Shown piece after piece: positions 21,024-29,005 of a stretch of DNA of 37,311 nt. Every line of letters starts with the position of its first letter. Position 1 is the stretch's first letter. The notes under the pieces are model-generated. The model saw only the letters and a program-made list of their open reading frames with translations, searched no databases and was not told where the DNA came from. Made by a program: the position numbers and the translations under genes. This DNA comes from Acidimicrobiia bacterium (GTDB lineage: Bacteria > Acidobacteriota > Vicinamibacteria > Vicinamibacterales > UBA2999): assembly GCA_016871255.1 (NCBI GenBank), contig VFZH01000021.1, positions 1 through 37,311 on the forward strand, read 5' to 3'.

Positions 21024-22154
21024 TCACGCTCCTCGAATCGCGCCGACGAGGGCGCGGCACACCTCGTCGATGTCCGCCTCCGACAGGGTCGGCGAGGAGG
21101 GGAGGTACAAGCCCTGCCGGCCGAGCCGCTCGGCCACCGGGCGGGTGCCTGCGGCGTCGCCGATGCCGCGACGCTGGAAGACCGGCTGCAGGTGCAGCGG
21201 GTGGAAGTAGGCCCGCGTCTCGATGCCGGCGGCGGCCAGCGCGCCACGCACCACGTCCCTGTCCGGAACCCCGTCCGCGAGCACCACGCCGTACATCCAC
21301 GAGGTGCTGAACGCCCACGGGTGCTCCACGGGGAGCTGCAGGCCCGGGAGGCCCGCGAGCCGCGTCCCGTACGCCCTCGCCACGGCCCGTTTGCGAGCCA
21401 CGATCGCGTCGAGACGATCCATCTGCGCGACGCCGATGGCCGCGTGCAGGTTGCTCATCCGGTAGTTGAAACCGGCCACCTCGTGCACGAACTTGTCGGG
21501 ACCCGAGTAGCCGAGATTGCGGAGTGACCGTGCCCGCTCGGCAATCGCGCCGCTCCGTGTGACGAGCATCCCCCCCTCGCCGGTCGTGATCGTCTTGTTC
21601 GCGTAGAAGCTGAAGCAGCCGACGTCTCCGAGGCCGCCCACCGGACGGTCCCGATGCCGGGCTCCCTGAGCCTGCGCGGCGTCCTCGATCACGTACAGGC
21701 CGCGCTCGCGGGCGATGTGCACCACCGGGTCCATGTCCACCGGGTGCCCGAAGAGGTGCACGGGCATCACGGCCCGTGTGCGGGGCGTGATCCGGCGGCC
21801 GATCTCCGCGGGGTCCATGTTGCCGGTCGAGGGCTCCGAATCGACGAACACCGGCGTCGCCCCGGCATGGACGACGGCCAGCGCCGTCGCGATGTTGGTC
21901 AGTGCCGGCACGAGCACTTCGTCGCCGGGACCGATCTCGAGCGCGGAGACCGCGAGGGCCAGGGCGGTCGTGCCGCTGGTCGTCGCCACGCCGTGGGCGA
22001 CACCGCACCCGTCGCTGACCAGCCGCTCGAAGCGGGTCAGGTAGTCGTTCGGTACGGTGCCGGAGAGTGCCCCGCGATCGATGGCGTCGGCCGCCATGGC
22101 GGCCTCCTCGGGACCGAGCGCCGGCTCGAACACAGGAATCCGGGGTCTACCCAT
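21024..22154 (-). CDS. DegT/DnrJ/EryC1/StrS-family aminotransferase
   Basis: 376 aa; ATTSGTTALALAV, EDAAQAQGARHRDRPVGGLGDVGCFSFYANKTITTGEGGM (PLP Lys). Confidence 0.92.
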   Translation of the reverse strand: MGRPRIPVFEPALGPEEAAMAADAIDRGALSGTVPNDYLTRFERLVSDGCGVAHGVATTSGTTALALAVSALEIGPGDEVLVPALTNIATALAVVHAGATPVFVDSEPSTGNMDPAEIGRRITPRTRAVMPVHLFGHPVDMDPVVHIARERGLYVIEDAAQAQGARHRDRPVGGLGDVGCFSFYANKTITTGEGGMLVTRSGAIAERARSLRNLGYSGPDKFVHEVAGFNYRMSNLHAAIGVAQMDRLDAIVARKRAVARAYGTRLAGLPGLQLPVEHPWAFSTSWMYGVVLADGVPDRDVVRGALAAAGIETRAYFHPLHLQPVFQRRGIGDAAGTRPVAERLGRQGLYLPSSPTLSEADIDEVCRALVGAIRGA

Positions 22155-23226
22155 CGGCCGCGGCCCGCAGCACGTGCGCGATCCGGCGTGCGTCGTCCGG
22201 CGTCAGGCGCGCGCTGGACGGGACTTCGAGCCCACGCGCCGAGAGGTCGTCCGCGTGCGGGAACGGCGTGCGGTCCTCACAGGCGGGGTGGCGGTGCATC
22301 GGGTGGAACACGCCCCGCGCCGCAATCCCGCGTTCGGCGAGCCGGGCGATGAGCCGATCCCGGCTGACCGGTGTGTGTGGGGACGTGAGCACGGGGCAGC
22401 GCCACCAGGCGCCCCGGCGGCCGTCGAGTTCCGGCACCGTCGCGAGGCTGCTGCCGGCCAGCGCCTCGGTGTAGGCCGCCGCAAGGGCGCGCTTCGCGGT
22501 CACCACGGCGTCGAGCCGCTCGATCTGCGCGACGCCCACGGCCGCCGCCAGGTTGGACAGGCGGTGGTTCAGCACGGCCCGATCGGCGGCCCGGTTGTCG
22601 GGCGAAGGGGCCCGGAGTTCCGCGACGCGGCGGGCAAGACCGGCATCGGATGTCAGGACCATGCCCCCTTCACCTGTGGCCATGAGCTTGTTGTGAAAGC
22701 TCAGGCAGGCCACGTCCGCGAGGCTGCCGACCGGGCGGTCCTTGTACCGGGCTCCGAATGCCTGCGCCGCGTCTTCGATCACGGCACAGCCGTGCCGGTG
22801 CGCCAGCGCCACGATGGCGTCCATGTCGGCAGGGTAGCCGTAGAGGTGCACCGCCAGCACGGCGCGCGTTCGCGGCGTGATGCGCGCGGCCACCGCAGCA
22901 GGATCGATTTCGAAGCGGCCGGGCGTGCAGTCGGCGAACACGGGCACGGCGCCATGCAGCGTGATGGCCCAGATGCAGGCCGAAAACGTGAGCGTGGGGA
23001 CGATGACCTCGGCGCCGGGCCCGATCCCGAGCGCCCTGACCGCCAGCAGGAGAGCGGACGTGCCGCTGCTGACCGAGACGGCGTGTTCGACGCCCGCATA
23101 CCGGGCCGCCAGGCGTTCGAGTTCGGCGACGTACGGTCCCTGCCAGGACAGCCAGCCGGAACGGATGCAGTCGGTCAGCGTCTCGATCTCGCGATCGCCG
23201 ACGACCGGTTCGTCGAGCGGGATCAT
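22147..23226 (-). CDS. DegT/DnrJ/EryC1/StrS-family aminotransferase
   Basis: 359 aa; SVSSGTSALLLAVRALGIGPGAEVIVPTLTF, EDAAQAFGARYKDRPVGSLADVACLSFHNKLMATGEGGM. Confidence 0.92.
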   Translation of the reverse strand: MIPLDEPVVGDREIETLTDCIRSGWLSWQGPYVAELERLAARYAGVEHAVSVSSGTSALLLAVRALGIGPGAEVIVPTLTFSACIWAITLHGAVPVFADCTPGRFEIDPAAVAARITPRTRAVLAVHLYGYPADMDAIVALAHRHGCAVIEDAAQAFGARYKDRPVGSLADVACLSFHNKLMATGEGGMVLTSDAGLARRVAELRAPSPDNRAADRAVLNHRLSNLAAAVGVAQIERLDAVVTAKRALAAAYTEALAGSSLATVPELDGRRGAWWRCPVLTSPHTPVSRDRLIARLAERGIAARGVFHPMHRHPACEDRTPFPHADDLSARGLEVPSSARLTPDDARRIAHVLRAAADG

Positions 23227-24002
23227 GGCTGGCGGGACCGCACGGCACGGGCGACGGCACCCAGCGACCAGTCGCGGTCGGTCAGCGGCTCCCCGGGGCG
23301 AGGGAACGGGAAGATCTCGAGCACGTCGAATCCCGCCGCTTCGAGGTGGAACGTCAGCTCCTGCGGCAGCAGGTAGCGGACCGTCTGCGCCTCGGTGACG
23401 AGGTCGAGGCCGTCCGGTCCGCCGGTCACCAGCAGTTGCTGCGTGAGGGTGACCGTCTGCGCCGTGGTATCCACCACCGGCGTGGCGAATCGCCAGAGCG
23501 AGCGGGTACCGTCGGTGGCCTGCTTCAGCCTGGGCACGGGGCCCTCACGCAGGACCGCGTTGCCGTTCCACACATCACAGACGAGCAGGGCCCCGTCTGC
23601 CAGCGCGTGCCGGATGGCGCGGAGGGCCGCGTGCAGGTCGGCGTTCGACCGCTGGAAGCCCAGGACCGCGAACAGGCAGACGCAGGCGTCGGCAGGCGCG
23701 GGCAGCGACAGCGCGGCGATCTCCTGCCGGTGCAGCGTCACGTCGGCCCCGCTCGCCGTCACCTTTCGCGCGGCGCACTCGAGCAGGCCCTCCGAGCGAT
23801 CCACCCCGATGACGCGGTATCCGCGGCGAGCCAGCTCGATCGCGTGGCCACCACTGCCGCACCCGGCGTCGAGGATCGTCCGTGGGGCGGCGCCGTAACG
23901 CGAGAAGACGGCCTCGACGAGGTCACACTCGGCCGCGTAGTCCTTGTCCGAGTAGAGAAGATCGTAGTAGCGCGCGAAGGGCCGGCCGTACGGAGCGGAC
24001 AT
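23223..24002 (-). CDS. class I SAM-dependent methyltransferase
   Basis: 259 aa; FARYYDLLYSDKDYAAECDLVE, ILDAGCGSGGHAIELARRGYRVIGVDRSEGLLE. Confidence 0.88.
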   Translation of the reverse strand: MSAPYGRPFARYYDLLYSDKDYAAECDLVEAVFSRYGAAPRTILDAGCGSGGHAIELARRGYRVIGVDRSEGLLECAARKVTASGADVTLHRQEIAALSLPAPADACVCLFAVLGFQRSNADLHAALRAIRHALADGALLVCDVWNGNAVLREGPVPRLKQATDGTRSLWRFATPVVDTTAQTVTLTQQLLVTGGPDGLDLVTEAQTVRYLLPQELTFHLEAAGFDVLEIFPFPRPGEPLTDRDWSLGAVARAVRSRQP

Positions 24003-24008
24003 GTGCGC

Positions 24009-24389
24009 TCAGAGGAGTGCCTTGTCCGGGAGGTACGGGCCGTTCTTGACCTCGATCAGCTCGGCGTCCTCGAGCACGCGGATGCCGTAGCCGCCGCGGC
24101 GGAGGACGAACACGTCGCCCGCCTTCAGCGTCACGCGCGCGAACGCTTTCCGATGGGCCCCGTACAGGTCCACACGAACCCGCCCCCGGCGTACGATCAG
24201 GCACTCCTGCAGGCGCTCGGTGACCCGCCTGCGGGGCACATGGCGGTGCGCGGCGAGGTCGGTGCCTTTCGCATCCTTCATCGTGAGCACCTGCAGCGGG
24301 TCCCGGGCATCGGTGACGGCGGTGTGCCCAGTCTCGAAGCGCCGGACGAGGATGCCGACGAGCGTCCGGTTCCGGTAGAAGCGCCGCAT
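24009..24389 (-). CDS. small cupin-fold protein
   Basis: 126 aa; HRHVPRRRVTERLQECLIVRRGRVRVDLY...VTLKAGDVFVLRRGGYGIRVLEDAELIEVKNGPY is cupin-like; same strand as the sugar genes. Confidence 0.65.
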   Translation of the reverse strand: MRRFYRNRTLVGILVRRFETGHTAVTDARDPLQVLTMKDAKGTDLAAHRHVPRRRVTERLQECLIVRRGRVRVDLYGAHRKAFARVTLKAGDVFVLRRGGYGIRVLEDAELIEVKNGPYLPDKALL

Positions 24390-24392
24390 GAT

Positions 24393-26114
24393 TCAGGCCG
24401 CGGACCGGCTCGACGCCGGCGTCCCTGAGCCGGCCGGACCCTCGATGCAGGGCAGGTGCACGGTGAAGGCGCTGCCGCGACCCGGCTCGCTCGACACCGT
24501 GATCCGGCCGCCCATCATCTCGGCGAGCCCTTTCGCCAGCGAGAGACCGAGCCCGGTGCCACGCGTCTGGGCGGCCGTGGCCGACGGGCTCCGGTAGAAG
24601 GGCTCGAAGATCCGGGGGATCTCCGCGGGGCTGATGCCCATGCCGCGGTCGGCGACCGTCACACGCACCTCGCGGCGTCCGGCCTCGTCCGTGTTCAGCC
24701 GCGCGTCGATGCCGATCCAGCGCCGCTGGCGCCCGTACTTGAGCGCGTTGGTCACGAGGTTCTGGAGACACTGCGACAGGCTGACGACGTCCCCCATCAC
24801 GGCCGGCAGGTCGCGCTCCACGTGGCAGCTCAGCTCGAACTGTTCGGCGCGCACAAGCCCTTCGGTGCTCGCCAGCGTCGCCTCGATCGCGTCGCCCACG
24901 GACACCGGGCGCAGGGCCACGCGGTTGGCACCGCGCGCCTGCCTGGCGAACAACAGCACTTCCTCGACCAGCGTGGACAACTGCCGGGCCTGCCCGGCGA
25001 TGACCGATCCGTACTCGACCAGTTGATCCCGTCCCCGGACCACGCCCTGACTGATGTTGTCCGCCGCGGAGCAGATGACGGCCAGCGGCGTCCGCAGCTC
25101 GTGCGAGACGGTGGTGACGAAGTCCATCTGCAGGGCCGCCAGCCGCTGCGCGCGGTGGCTGGCCATCACCAGCATCGCAATCGAGGTGACCAGCAGCGCC
25201 AGTGCGCCGAGGCTCATCGTGAGGTCACGGTGGTACGTGTCTTCGAGGAAGGCGCCGAGCGCCCCCCCGCGCCTGTGGCGCACCACGAGCGTCCAGTCGT
25301 CTGCGGGCGCCGCACCGGCCGGCAGCGGATACCAGACGATCGTGTCGACCACCGCGCTCCGGTGCTCGGGAATCGCGTGGAAGATTTCGATCGGTGACGG
25401 ACCCCGCCCCGTCAGGTCGCGGGCGAAGATGTTGAGCGTGCCGTCGGCGTCGGGCACGGGTCCGGCGCCGAACCCCTCGTCCGAGGTGTAGAGCGGGGGA
25501 GATGCGCCCGCCGTGACGGCGACCTCGTAGTCCAGGCCGTCAGTGCCTTCGAAATAGCGGTGTGCGAGCGTGGGCAGGATCACGTCCGTCAGGACGCCGG
25601 CGTCGAAGGACACCAGCGCCCACTCCGGCGCCGGCGAGCCCGTGCGGCGGACCAGTGCCAGGTGGCCCGGGTCGAACGACCAGGCCGTGTTCGTGACGCG
25701 CGACAGGTCGGCGAACGCCGGTGCCGAGGTCGGCCAGGGTGCCGGCTCCAGCCTGCCCGTGCCGCTGTCCAGGCGCCGCGCGCGGCCGGTGCCGGATGGG
25801 CCCGGCTCCAGCAGGTAGACGCCGCCGATGAACGCGGGGTAACGGGCCAGGGCGGTCCACTCGCGATACCGGAGCGCGTACTCCGCGTCGCTGGCCGGCT
25901 CGACAAAGAGCGTCCGGGCCGCCTCGTCGAAATTGCGCTGCAGGTCGAGGTGCCAGTTCACCATCGACATCTGCAGCGTGTCGGCCAGCCGCACGCCGGT
26001 CGCCTCGTTGATCTCGCGGCTCCAGCGGTACTGCAGCACGGTGAAGACGATCAGGACGCACGTCGTCAGGATCACGGCGGCCGTCAGCAGGTGCCCGCGC
26101 GGCCGGACCATCAC
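24393..26114 (-). CDS. sensor histidine kinase (membrane)
   Basis: 573 aa; N-terminal TM, second TM, FVTTVSHELRTPLAVICSAADN (HisKA), N box NLVTNALKYG, G boxes DRGMGI, GTGLGLSLAKGLAEMMGG. Confidence 0.93.
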   Translation of the reverse strand: MMVRPRGHLLTAAVILTTCVLIVFTVLQYRWSREINEATGVRLADTLQMSMVNWHLDLQRNFDEAARTLFVEPASDAEYALRYREWTALARYPAFIGGVYLLEPGPSGTGRARRLDSGTGRLEPAPWPTSAPAFADLSRVTNTAWSFDPGHLALVRRTGSPAPEWALVSFDAGVLTDVILPTLAHRYFEGTDGLDYEVAVTAGASPPLYTSDEGFGAGPVPDADGTLNIFARDLTGRGPSPIEIFHAIPEHRSAVVDTIVWYPLPAGAAPADDWTLVVRHRRGGALGAFLEDTYHRDLTMSLGALALLVTSIAMLVMASHRAQRLAALQMDFVTTVSHELRTPLAVICSAADNISQGVVRGRDQLVEYGSVIAGQARQLSTLVEEVLLFARQARGANRVALRPVSVGDAIEATLASTEGLVRAEQFELSCHVERDLPAVMGDVVSLSQCLQNLVTNALKYGRQRRWIGIDARLNTDEAGRREVRVTVADRGMGISPAEIPRIFEPFYRSPSATAAQTRGTGLGLSLAKGLAEMMGGRITVSSEPGRGSAFTVHLPCIEGPAGSGTPASSRSAA

Positions 26115-26809
26115 GCGGGGCCCTCCGGCCGGAACTTGTAGCCCAGGCCCTGTACCGTCAGGAAGAAGCGGGGCTGCTTCGGTTCGGGCTCGAGCTTCTG
26201 CCGGAGCGAGGCGACGTGCACGTCAACCGTCCGCGTGAACATCTTGCCGCTGTAGCCCCAGACCTCGGTGAGCAGGTGTTCCCGGCTGAGCGTCGCGCCG
26301 GAGTGCTCCAGGAAGTAGCGCAGGAGCTGGAACTCACGGGCGGACAGCCGGACCGGCTGCCCGTCGAGCGTGGCCTCGGTGCCGCGCAGGTCGACCCGGG
26401 CCGTGCCGAACTGCACCACGTCGCCCGCGGCAGTCGCCCGGCTGGGGGCGCGCCGGATCAACGCTTCGACGCGCGCGATCAGTTCCTGCATGTTGAACGG
26501 CTTGGTGACGTAGTCGTCCGCGCCGAGCTTGAGGCCCCGGACCTTGTCGGCCGTCCGGCCCAGGGCGGTCAGCATCAGGATCGGGGTGATGAGGCCGGCA
26601 CGCCGGATCTCCTGGCAGACTTCGAGGCCGCTCAGCCGGGGCAGCATCAGGTCGAGCAGGATCAGGTCGAAGGGCTGAGAGGAGGCCTTCTCGATCCCCT
26701 CCTCACCGTCCGCGGCACACTCGACCTCGTAGCCCTCGCTCCGCAGGCGATCGCCCAGGGTCATCCGCAGGGCGGCTTCGTCCTCGATGAGGAGAATGTT
26801 GTCCTGCAT
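26111..26809 (-). CDS. OmpR/PhoB-family response regulator
   Basis: 232 aa; receiver LLIEDEAAL...LILLDLMLPRLSG...LKLGADDYVTKPF, winged helix DVHVASLRQKLEPEPKQPRFFLTVQGLGYKF. Confidence 0.94.
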   Translation of the reverse strand: MQDNILLIEDEAALRMTLGDRLRSEGYEVECAADGEEGIEKASSQPFDLILLDLMLPRLSGLEVCQEIRRAGLITPILMLTALGRTADKVRGLKLGADDYVTKPFNMQELIARVEALIRRAPSRATAAGDVVQFGTARVDLRGTEATLDGQPVRLSAREFQLLRYFLEHSGATLSREHLLTEVWGYSGKMFTRTVDVHVASLRQKLEPEPKQPRFFLTVQGLGYKFRPEGPA

Positions 26810-26878
26810 GCCGTCGGGCCATTATAGCGACCGGCCTCTTGTGGGCCGTGAGTCCCGGCCCCGGCGTGGCCCGCCGCC

Positions 26879-26908
26879 TTGACGCTTCGTCGAGCGACCC
26901 GGTAGACT
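26879..26908 (+). promoter_or_regulatory. putative sigma-70-type promoter of ilvB leader (TTGACG-N18-TAGACT)
   Basis: -35 26879-26884, -10 26903-26908; predicted start lies within a few nt of the leader ATG at 26920. Confidence 0.55.
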
Positions 26909-26919
26909 GAGGGGCGTTC

Positions 26920-27081
26920 ATGGCTGCTGACCGCACCGGTGTCGTTCTGCAGGCCGTCGGCGCGATCGCGCGCGGGCCGGTCGGGATCTGCCGTGCGGCC
27001 GGCATTGGCGTCATTATCGGCGGGATTATAGGCATTCCCGGGGCGATCCGCGCCGGGAACGGGTGGATGATGCCGGCGTAG
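26920..27081 (+). CDS. Ile-rich leader peptide of ilvB attenuator (53 aa)
   Basis: MAADRTGVVLQAVGAIARGPVGICRAAGIGVIIGGIIGIPGAIRAGNGWMMPA*; cluster of ATT/ATA/ATC/GTC codons just upstream of a terminator/antiterminator and ilvB. Not in the ORF track. Confidence 0.8.
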   Translation: MAADRTGVVLQAVGAIARGPVGICRAAGIGVIIGGIIGIPGAIRAGNGWMMPA

Positions 27082-27122
27082 GACGACGCCAGCCGTCAGG
27101 GTCAAGAGGCCATCATCCACCC
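27061..27122 (+). promoter_or_regulatory. antiterminator pairing 27061-27072 with 27111-27122
   Basis: GGGTGGATGATG (27061-27072) is the exact reverse complement of CATCATCCACCC (27111-27122), competing with the terminator stem. Confidence 0.8.
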
Positions 27123-27140
27123 CGGATGATGGCCTTTTTT
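27108..27140 (+). terminator. intrinsic terminator (attenuator) between leader peptide and ilvB
   Basis: GGCCATCATCC-ACCCC-GGATGATGGCC-TTTTTT: perfect 11-bp stem, 5-nt loop, 6 U. Confidence 0.93.
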
Positions 27141-27210
27141 CGTTCAGGGGCCGCGGGGAACGTCCGATAGATCTTCTGTCGGCGGTCACGGCCGGCCGAG
27201 GCGAGGGAGC

Positions 27211-28932
27211 ATGAAGCGCACGGGTGCACAGGCAGTCTGGGAGTCGTTGGTGCGGATGGGGGTGACGACCGTCTTCGGCTACCCCGGGGGAGCGATTCTG
27301 CCCACCTACGACGCGCTGCCCGAGTTTCCGTCACTCCGTCACCTCCTGGTCCGGCACGAACAGGGGGCGACCCACATGGCCGACGGCTACGCGCGTGCCA
27401 GCGGGCGCGTCGGCGTCGCCGTGGCGACATCCGGGCCCGGCGCGACGAACATGGTGACCGGCATGGCGACGGCGATGATGGACTCGTCGCCGATCCTCTG
27501 CATCACCGGTCAGGTGGGGAGTTCGCTCATCGGCACCGAGGCCTTCCAGGAAACCGACATCACCGGCGTGACGCTGCCGATCACCAAACACAACTACCTG
27601 GTGACCCGGGCCGAGGAGATCGCCCCGACGCTCCGGGAAGCGATGTACGTCGCGCAGGCGGGGCGGCCGGGCCCCGTCCACGTGGACATCACGAAGGACG
27701 CGCAACAGGCGAGCTGCGAGTTCGAGTGGGACGACAGCGAGATCCAGTTGCCCGGGATGCGGCCGCCCCCGCTGCCGTCCGCCGAGGCGATCCGGCAGGC
27801 CGTCGCGCTGATCAACGGCGCGAAGCGCCCGCTGATCTTCGCAGGCCACGGCGCATTGCTGTCCGGGGCGATCGACCGGCTGCGGGAGCTGGCCGAGCGC
27901 GGCGACATCCCGGTCGCGATGACGCTGCTCGGCATCGGCGGCTTCCCGGCCGAGCACCCGCTCAACCTGGGCATGATGGGCATGCACGGCGAAGCATGGG
28001 TGAACTGCGCCATTCAGGAGGCCGATCTGCTCATCGCCTGCGGCATGCGGTTCGACGACCGGGTGACCGGCAACCTGAAGAACTACGCTGCCAAGGCCCG
28101 CAAGATCCACATCGACATCGACCCCACCGAGTTCAACAAGAACGTCCGCGTGGACGTGCCGCTGGCCGGTGACCTGCACGAGGTGCTCGGGGCGCTCCTG
28201 CCGCACGTGGAGCGAACCCCGCGGGCGGAGTGGCACGCCTGGATCGCCGGGAACAAGGGGGGGGAGGCCGTCCGCGACATCACCAACCTGCCCGACGACG
28301 GCCACCTGTACGCGGCACACGTCATCCACGACCTGTGGAAGGCGACCGGCGGGAAGGCGATCGTCTGCACGGACGTCGGGCAGCACCAGATGTGGGAGGC
28401 GCAGTACTACAAGCACAACGCGCCGCGGACGCTCATCACGTCGGGTGGGCTCGGCACGATGGGGTTCGCCCTGCCGGCGGCCATCGGGGCGAAGCTGGCC
28501 AGGCCGGACGCGGACGTATGGGCCGTCGCCGGCGACGGCGGCTTCCAGATGACGATGGCCGAGCTCGGCACCATGGCGCAGGAGCAGGTGAAGGTGAACG
28601 CCGCGATCATCAACAACGGCTACCTGGGGATGGTCCGGCAGTGGCAGCAGTTCTTCTACGAGAAGCGCTACGTTGCCACGCCGATCCTGAGCCCGGACTA
28701 CGCGAAGGTGGCGGAGGCCTACGGCCTGAAGGGGCTGACCGTGCGCCAGCGGCGCGACGTGATCCCGGCTGTGGCCGCGGCCCGTGCGCACGGCAAGGCG
28801 GTGATCATCGACTTCCAGGTGGAGCAGGAGGACTCGGTGTACCCGATGGTCCCGACCGGCGCCGCGCTGCACGAGATGATCCGCCGCGACGAGATCGTCA
28901 GCCCGATCGTGGAAACCGGCGCCAGCGTCTGA
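27211..28932 (+). CDS. ilvB: acetolactate synthase large (catalytic) subunit
   Basis: 573 aa; FGYPGGAILPTYDAL, HEQGATHMADGYARASGRVGVAVATSGPGATN, TGQVGSSLIGTEAFQETDITGVTLPITKHNYLV, GDGGFQMTMAELGT...NNGYLGMVRQWQ. Confidence 0.95.
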   Translation: MKRTGAQAVWESLVRMGVTTVFGYPGGAILPTYDALPEFPSLRHLLVRHEQGATHMADGYARASGRVGVAVATSGPGATNMVTGMATAMMDSSPILCITGQVGSSLIGTEAFQETDITGVTLPITKHNYLVTRAEEIAPTLREAMYVAQAGRPGPVHVDITKDAQQASCEFEWDDSEIQLPGMRPPPLPSAEAIRQAVALINGAKRPLIFAGHGALLSGAIDRLRELAERGDIPVAMTLLGIGGFPAEHPLNLGMMGMHGEAWVNCAIQEADLLIACGMRFDDRVTGNLKNYAAKARKIHIDIDPTEFNKNVRVDVPLAGDLHEVLGALLPHVERTPRAEWHAWIAGNKGGEAVRDITNLPDDGHLYAAHVIHDLWKATGGKAIVCTDVGQHQMWEAQYYKHNAPRTLITSGGLGTMGFALPAAIGAKLARPDADVWAVAGDGGFQMTMAELGTMAQEQVKVNAAIINNGYLGMVRQWQQFFYEKRYVATPILSPDYAKVAEAYGLKGLTVRQRRDVIPAVAAARAHGKAVIIDFQVEQEDSVYPMVPTGAALHEMIRRDEIVSPIVETGASV

Positions 28933-28982
28933 GCCGCCGGGCACGAGCCGGCCCCCGCCTGGCCGAAGATCGGCCTTCGTAG

Positions 28983-29002
28983 CGGCCAGCTCCAGCTGGC
29001 CG
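28983..29002. repeat. perfect palindromic hairpin CGGCCAGCT-CC-AGCTGGCCG between convergent genes (bidirectional terminator or REP-like)
   Basis: 9-bp perfect arms, 4 nt before the E1 gene stop; no U-tract. Confidence 0.6.
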
Positions 29003-29005
29003 TCC

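Noticed and set aside
24393-26809. Kinase/regulator pair as PrsK/PrsR of the PEP-CTERM system
   Set aside because: The regulator is a two-domain OmpR-type winged-helix protein with no AAA+ sigma-54 activation domain.
26821-27210. T-box or metabolite riboswitch upstream of ilvB
   Set aside because: No T-box-like conserved core recognised; a translated Ile-rich leader with a competing antiterminator explains the structure better.
27331-28944. 537-aa minus-strand ORF
   Set aside because: Antisense to ilvB; no domain signature.
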